NCBI RefSeq assembly: GCF_029227915.1
Contig: NC_079887.1
Span: 5,828,001-5,892,000 of the forward strand
Direction of reading: 5' to 3'
DNA length: 64,000 nucleotides
DNA from: Hydractinia symbiolongicarpus
Taxonomy: Eukaryota; Cnidaria; Hydrozoa; Anthoathecata; Hydractiniidae
Positions 58,807 to 64,000 of the stretch are shown in pieces. The translations under genes and the position numbers were made by a program. Position 1 is the first letter of the stretch, and the number at the start of each line of letters is the position of its first letter. The notes below the pieces were generated by a model. The model saw nothing but the letters and a program-made list of their open reading frames with translations, did not search any database and was not told the origin of the DNA.

Positions 58807-61800
58807 AGGATTGGTCCCACAGAAAAAAATGACTTATTTATCTAAATTTTTAAGTGAAGCGTTACCACAGCACCCGGTATAATCGCTGGGTTCCAACAAT
58901 CATGTCACATTAAGAAGAATGATATTTCTTGGGGTCCAGTTGGCTCACTTATCACATTTATAAGGTCACAGTCCAAAGTTACTTCAATTAAGTATCAGTG
59001 TCAATCGTTTCACTGTTAAAAGCGATATAACTTAGTAATATCGCAAAAAGATCACTAAATACATGTTGGTACGAATATGTGACAAAACCGTTGCAACTCA
59101 AACGGATTGATACTGCCACGAAGTCAATGAAATGTAGTTTTTGAAAATGTCTCTCTTTCTTCAGCGCGCGATAACGGCTAGGATTGGTCCCACAGTACAA
59201 TATGACTTATTTATCTAAACGTTTGAGTGAAGCGCTACCACAGCGCCGAGTGTAATCGGCAAATTCCAGCAATCATGTCAAATTAAAAAGAATGTTATTT
59301 CTTGGGTCCAATTGTCTCATTCATCACTTTTATCACGTCACAGTCCAAAGTTAGTCCAATTGAGTCCCACGGTCAATCGGTTCATTGCTAAAGCGATGCA
59401 ACCTAGTAATATCAGAAAAATATCGCTAAATACATGTTGGTACGAATATGTGACACAAACGTTGTAACTCAAACGGACTGATACTTTTAGAAAGTCATTG
59501 AAATTTAGTTTTTGAAACTGTCTCTATTTCTTCAGCGCGTCCTAACGGCTACGTTTGGTCCCACAGTTAAAAATGACTAATTTGTTTAAATTTATAAATT
59601 AACCGCTACCACAGCGCCCAGTGTAATCGCTGAGTTCTGGAAATCATTTCAAATTAAGAAGAATATTATTTCTTGGAGTCCAGTTGGCTCACTTATCAAA
59701 TTTATAAGGTCACAGTCAAAAGTTAGTTCAATTAGGTTCCACAGTCAATGATTTCACTGTTAAAAGCGATGGAACCTACTAATAGCGGAAAGATATGGCT
59801 GAATGCATGTTGGACGAATATGTGACCCAACCGTTGTAACTCAAACGGACCGACACCGGTAAAATGTCAATGAAGTTTAGTTTTTAAAACTCTCGCTACT
59901 TCTTCAGCGTGCGATAACGGCTAGGATTGGTCCCACAGTAAAGAATGACTCATTGATCAAAATTTTTCAAATGAAGCGCTACCACAGCGCCCAGTGTAAT
60001 CGCTGAGTTGCGGCAATAATGTCAAATTAAGAAAAATGTTACTTCTTGGAGTCCAATTGTCTCATTTATCACATTTATCAGGTCAAAGTCCAAAGTTACT
60101 TCAATTAAGTCCCACCGTCTATTGTTTCACTGTTAAAAGCGATGCAACCTAGTAATATCAGAGAAATATCGCTAAATACATGTTAGTACGAAGATGTGAC
60201 GCAACCGTTGTAACTCAAAGGGACTGACAACGTTAGAAAGTCAATGAAATGTTGTTTTTGAAACTATCTCTATTTCTTCAGCGCAAACTAACGGCTTGGA
60301 TTGGTCCTACAGTAAAAAATTACTTATATATCTTAATTTTTAAATAAAACGCTACCACAGCGCCCATTGTAATTGCTGAGTTCCGGCAATCATGTCAAAT
60401 TAAGAAGAATGTTATTTCTTGGGTCCAGTTGGCTCACTTATCACATTCATAAGGTCACAGTCCAAAGTTACTTCAATTAAGTTCCAGAGTCAATCGTTTT
60501 ACTGTTAAAAGCGATATAACTTAGTAATATCGGAGAAATGTCACTAAATACATGTTGGTACGCATATGTGACGCAACCGTTATAACTCAAACGGATTGAT
60601 ACCGCCTAAAAATCAATGATATGTAGTTTTTGAGAATGTCTCTATTTCTTCAGCGCGTACTACCGGCGACGATTAGTCCCACAGTAAACGAAGAATTATT
60701 TATCTAAATTATTAAATAAAGCGCTACCACAGAGCCTAGTGTACTCGCTTAATTCCAGCAATCATGGCGAATTAAGAAGGATGTTATTCCTTGGAGTCCA
60801 ATTAGGTCATTTATCGCATTTACAAGGTCACAGTCCAGAATCAGTTCAATTAAGTCCCACAGTCAATCGTTTCACTGTTAAAAGCGATACAACTTAGTAA
60901 TATCGGAAAAAAAATCTCTAAATACATGTTGGTACGATTATGTGACGCAACCGTTGTAACTCAAAAGGATTGACACCGTTTGAAATTCAATGAAATGTTG
61001 TTTTTAAAACTATCTCTATTTCTTCAGCGCGAACTAACGGCTTGGATTGGTCACACAGTAACAAATTACTTATTTATCTTAATTTTTAAATAAGACGCTA
61101 CCACAGCGCCCACTGTAATTGCTGAGTTCCGGCAATCATGTCAAATTAAAAAGAATGTTATTTCTTGGGTCCAGTTGGCTCACTTATCACATTTATAAGG
61201 TCACAGTCCAAAGTTACTTCAATTAAGTCCCAGAGTCAATCGTTTTACTGTTAAAAGAGATATAACTTAGTAATTTTCGGAGAAATGTCACTAAATACAT
61301 GTTGGTACGCATATTTGAGGCAACCGTTATAACTCAAACGGATTGACACCGCCTAAAAATCAATGATATGTAGTTTTTGAGAATGTCTCTATTTCTTCAG
61401 CGCGTGCTACCGGCGAGGATTAGTCCCACAGTAAACGAAGACTTATTTATCTAAATTATTAAATAAAACGCTACCACAGAGCCTAGTGTACTCGCTGAAT
61501 ACAAGCAATCAAGGCGACTTAAGAAGGATGTTATTCCTTGGAGTCCAATTGGCATATTTATCGCATTTACAAGGTCACAGTCCAGAATCAGTTCAATTAA
61601 GTCCCACAGTCAATTGTTTCACTGTTAAAAGCGATACAACTTAGTAACATCGGAAAAAAAATCACTAAATACATGTTGGTACGATTACGTGACGCAACCG
61701 TTGTAACTCAAACGGATTGACACCGTTATAAAGTCAATGAAATGTATTTTTTGAAACTGTCTCTATTTCTTCAGCGCGAACTAACGGCCAGAAGTGGTCC

Positions 61801-64000
61801 CACAGTAAAAAAAGACTTATTTATCTAAAATTTTAAATAAAGCGCTACCACAGAGCCTAGTGAAATCGCTGAATTCCGGCAATCATGTCAAATTAAGAAG
61901 AATGTTATTCCTTGGAGTCCAATTGGCACATTTATCACATTTATAAGGTCACAGTCCAGAATTAGTTCAATTAAGTCCCACAGTCAATCGTTTCACTGTT
62001 AAAAGCGACGCAACCTAGCATTATCCGAACACTATCGCTTAATACATGTTGGTACGAATATGTGACTCAACCGTTGTAACTCAAACGGATTTATACCGCT
62101 AGAAAGTCAATAAAATGTAGTATTTGAAACTGTTCCTATTTTTTCAGCGCGTGCTAACCGCCAGGATTGGTCCCACAGTAAAAAAACACTTATTTATCTA
62201 AATATTTAAATAAAGCGCTACCACAGAACCTAATGTAATCGCTGAATTACAGCAATCATGTCGAATTAAGAAGAATGTTAATCCTTGGATTCCAATTGGC
62301 TCATTCATCACATTTAAAAGGTCACAGTCCAGAATCAGTTCAATTAATTCCCAGAGACAATCGTTTCACTGTTAAAAGCGTTATAACTTAGTAATATCGG
62401 AAAAATGACACTAAATACATGTTGGTACGCATATGTGACGCAACCGTTGTAACTCAAACGGATTGATACCGCCTAAAAATCAATGATATGTAGTTTGAGA
62501 GAATGTCTCTATTTCTTCAGCGCGTGCTAACAGCCAGGATTAGTCCCACAGTAAAAGAAGACTTATTTATCTAAATTTTTAAATAAAGAGCTGCCACAGC
62601 GCCCAGTATAATCGCTGAGTTCCGGCAATCATGTCAAATTAAGAAGAATGTTATTCCTTGGAGTCCAATTGTCTCATTATTCACATTTATCATGTGACAG
62701 TCCTAAGTTAGTTCAAATAAGTCCCAGAGTCAATCGTTTTACTGTTAAAACCAAAACAACTTAGTAATATCGGAAAAAAATCGTTAAATACATGTTGGTA
62801 CGAATATGTGACGCAACCGTTGTAACTGAAGCGGATTTACACCGTTAGAAAGTCAATGAAATGTAGTTTTTGAAACTGTCTCTATTTCTTCAGCGCGAAC
62901 TAACGGCTAGGATTGGTTCCACAGTAAAAAACGACTTATTTATCTTAATTTTTTAATAAAGCGCTACCACAGCGCCCAGTGTAAACGCTGAGTTCCAGCA
63001 ATCATGTCAATATAAGAAGAATGTTATTTCTTGTAGTCAAACTGGCTCATTTATCACATTTATAAGGTCAAAGTCCAAAATCAGTTCAATTAAGTCCCAC
63101 AGTCAAACGTTTCACTGTTAAAAGCAATGCAACCTAGTAATATCCGAATACTATCGTTAAGTACATGTTGGTAGGAATATGTGACACAACCGTTGTAACT
63201 CAAAAGGATTTAAACCGCTAGAAAGTGAATGAAATGTTGTTCTGGAAACTGTTCCTATTTATTCAGCGTGCGATAACGGCTTGGATTGGTCCCACAGTAA
63301 AAAATGACTTATTTATCTAAATTTTTAAATGAAGCGCTGCCACAGAGTCCAGTGTAACCTCTGAGCTACGGCAATCATGTCGAGTTAAGAAGAATGTTAT
63401 TTCTTGGAGTCCAATTGGCTCTTTTATCACATTTATAAGGTCACAGTACAGAATCAGTTCAATTAAGTCCCACAGTCAATCGTTTCACTGTTAAAAGCGA
63501 TGCAACCTAGTAATATCAGAAAAATATTGCTAAATACATGTTGGTATGAGTATGTGACACAACCGTTGTAACTTAAACGGACTGACACCGTTAGAAAGTC
63601 AATGAAATTTAGTTTTTGAAAGTTTCTCTATTTCTTCAGCGCGCGATAACGGCTAGGATTGGTCCCACAGTAAAAAATGACTTATGTATCTAAGTTTTTA
63701 AATGAAGCGCTACCACAGGGTCCAGTGTAATCGCTGAGATCCGGCAATCATGTCAAATTAAGAAGAATGATAATTCTTGGGGTCCAGTTGGCTCACTTAT
63801 CACATTTATAAGGTCACAGTCCGAAGTTACTTCAATTAAGTCCCAGAGTCAATCGTTTCACTGTTAAAAGCGTTATAACTTAGTAATATCGGAAAAATGA
63901 CACTAAATACATGTTGGTACGAATATGTGACGCAACCGTTGTAACTCAAACGGACTGATACCGTTAGAAAGTCATTAAAATGTAGTTTTTGAAACTGTCG
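58786..64000 (+). repeat. Divergent right-edge monomers with one 746-bp dimer
   Basis: Landmarks: 58807, 59180, 59549, 59923, 60297, 60669, 61043, 61416, 61790, 62163, 62536, 62909, 63282, 63655; the last unit is cut by the window end. Units 60297/60669 and 61043/61416 form a dimer (746 and 747 bp offsets) marked by aactaacggcttgg and ctaccggcgacg or ctaccggcgagg cores. The unit at 59923 is class A (gtaaagaatgactcattgatc, gagttgcggcaat), otherwise found only at 2.3-6.8 kb. Most units differ from each other at many positions and no long HOR is visible. Confidence 0.9.

Larger units (their letters stand above)
1..64000 (+). repeat. Satellite DNA array, about 372-bp monomer, 172 landmark copies, head to tail
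   Basis: The landmark ctaggattggtcccacag or a near variant occurs 172 times, from 101 to 63655, always in the same orientation; the mean spacing is about 371.7 bp. A typical unit starting at gtgacgcaac runs 62808-63180 (373 bp). In order it holds: gtgacgcaac, an AACGG/CCGTT dyad, an A/T-rich stretch ending in cttcag, a GC-rich core with the landmark, an A/T stretch ending in agcgctaccacag, caatcatgtcaaattaagaa, a ccaattgg palindrome, catttatcacattt, gtcccacagtc, cgtttcactgttaaaagcg, and acatgttggtacgaatat. No inverted unit and no inserted unrelated sequence was seen. This is eukaryotic satellite DNA by structure; a centromeric or pericentromeric location is inference. Confidence 0.97.

Noticed and set aside
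58988-59200. 70-codon minus-strand frame
   Set aside because: A relative of the 91-codon frames in a diverged monomer; no evidence of function.
1-64000. CRISPR array, because of the very regular spacing
   Set aside because: The period is 372 bp and the sequence between landmarks is itself repeated, so there are no short repeats with unique spacers.
1-64000. Telomeric repeats, rDNA, tRNA or transposon ends
   Set aside because: No TTAGGG-type or TTAGG-type tandem, no rRNA or tRNA-like segment, no terminal inverted repeats with target-site duplications and no LTR were seen; every stretch read is satellite.

Overview
The whole 64 kb window is one uninterrupted tandem satellite array with a monomer of about 372 bp. 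I found no gene, RNA gene, CRISPR array or recognisable mobile element. A conserved landmark (ctaggattggtcccacag and close variants) recurs 172 times, all on the + strand. Its first copy is at 101 and its last at 63655. Spacing is almost always 369-375 bp; the exceptions are one 474-bp unit, one 156-bp unit and two 360/361-bp units. The longest open frame is 91 codons, and the short frames recur at the repeat period, so they are by-products of the repeat. This is eukaryotic satellite DNA of the kind found in centromeres or pericentromeric heterochromatin. The sequence does not identify the species. GC is about 37% (132 of 360 bases counted at 9001-9360). CpG is not depleted in the unit I counted, which fits weakly with a lineage or tissue lacking heavy germline CpG methylation, such as many invertebrates.

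Monomers fall into recurring classes, which I name by letter from the sequence after the landmark: C (cctacagaaa), F (ttccacagtagaaaatgac), G (cgcacggtaaaa), E (cccacagaataaaatgac), K (cccacagtaaaaaacg followed by aataattatc), R (ggggtagggttggt), A (gtaaagaatcacttattgatc), plus minor classes. The classes are arranged in higher-order repeats (HORs), and the HOR length changes along the window. Layout: 1-8.8 kb, mixed older monomers with A/B dimers; 8.8-10.4 kb, a 745-bp dimer; 10.4-15.35 kb, a 2605-bp 7-mer; 15.35-20.2 kb, a 2608-bp 7-mer; 19.8-22.0 kb, an 1115-bp 3-mer; 22.4-29.3 kb, three-plus near-identical copies of a 2237-bp 6-mer; 29.3-35.2 kb, a shortened and reordered version of that 6-mer; 35.2-36.8 kb, a 745-bp dimer; 36.3-47.0 kb, a 10-mer/9-mer HOR (3726 and 3352 bp) in nearly three copies; 46.3-47.9 kb, a 745-bp dimer; 47.9-49.6 kb, single units including the 474-bp one; 49.6-51.9 kb, an 1116-bp 3-mer; 51.9-58.8 kb, a 2963-bp 8-mer ending at a 156-bp truncated unit; 58.8-64 kb, the most divergent monomers.

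The array reads as a record of repeated unequal exchange or amplification. The central region is recent and homogenised, while both edges are older and more mixed. A-class sequence appears at the left edge and again near 59.9 kb. Inside the monomer the recurrent elements are a nearly invariant 37-bp GC-rich core, an ACATGTT-N6-AACATGT dyad that is perfect in some classes, an AACGG-N7-CCGTT dyad and a CCAATTGG palindrome. These are plausible protein-binding or structural elements, but no function is shown. HOR copies this similar are also prone to assembly error, so copy numbers depend on the assembly being right.
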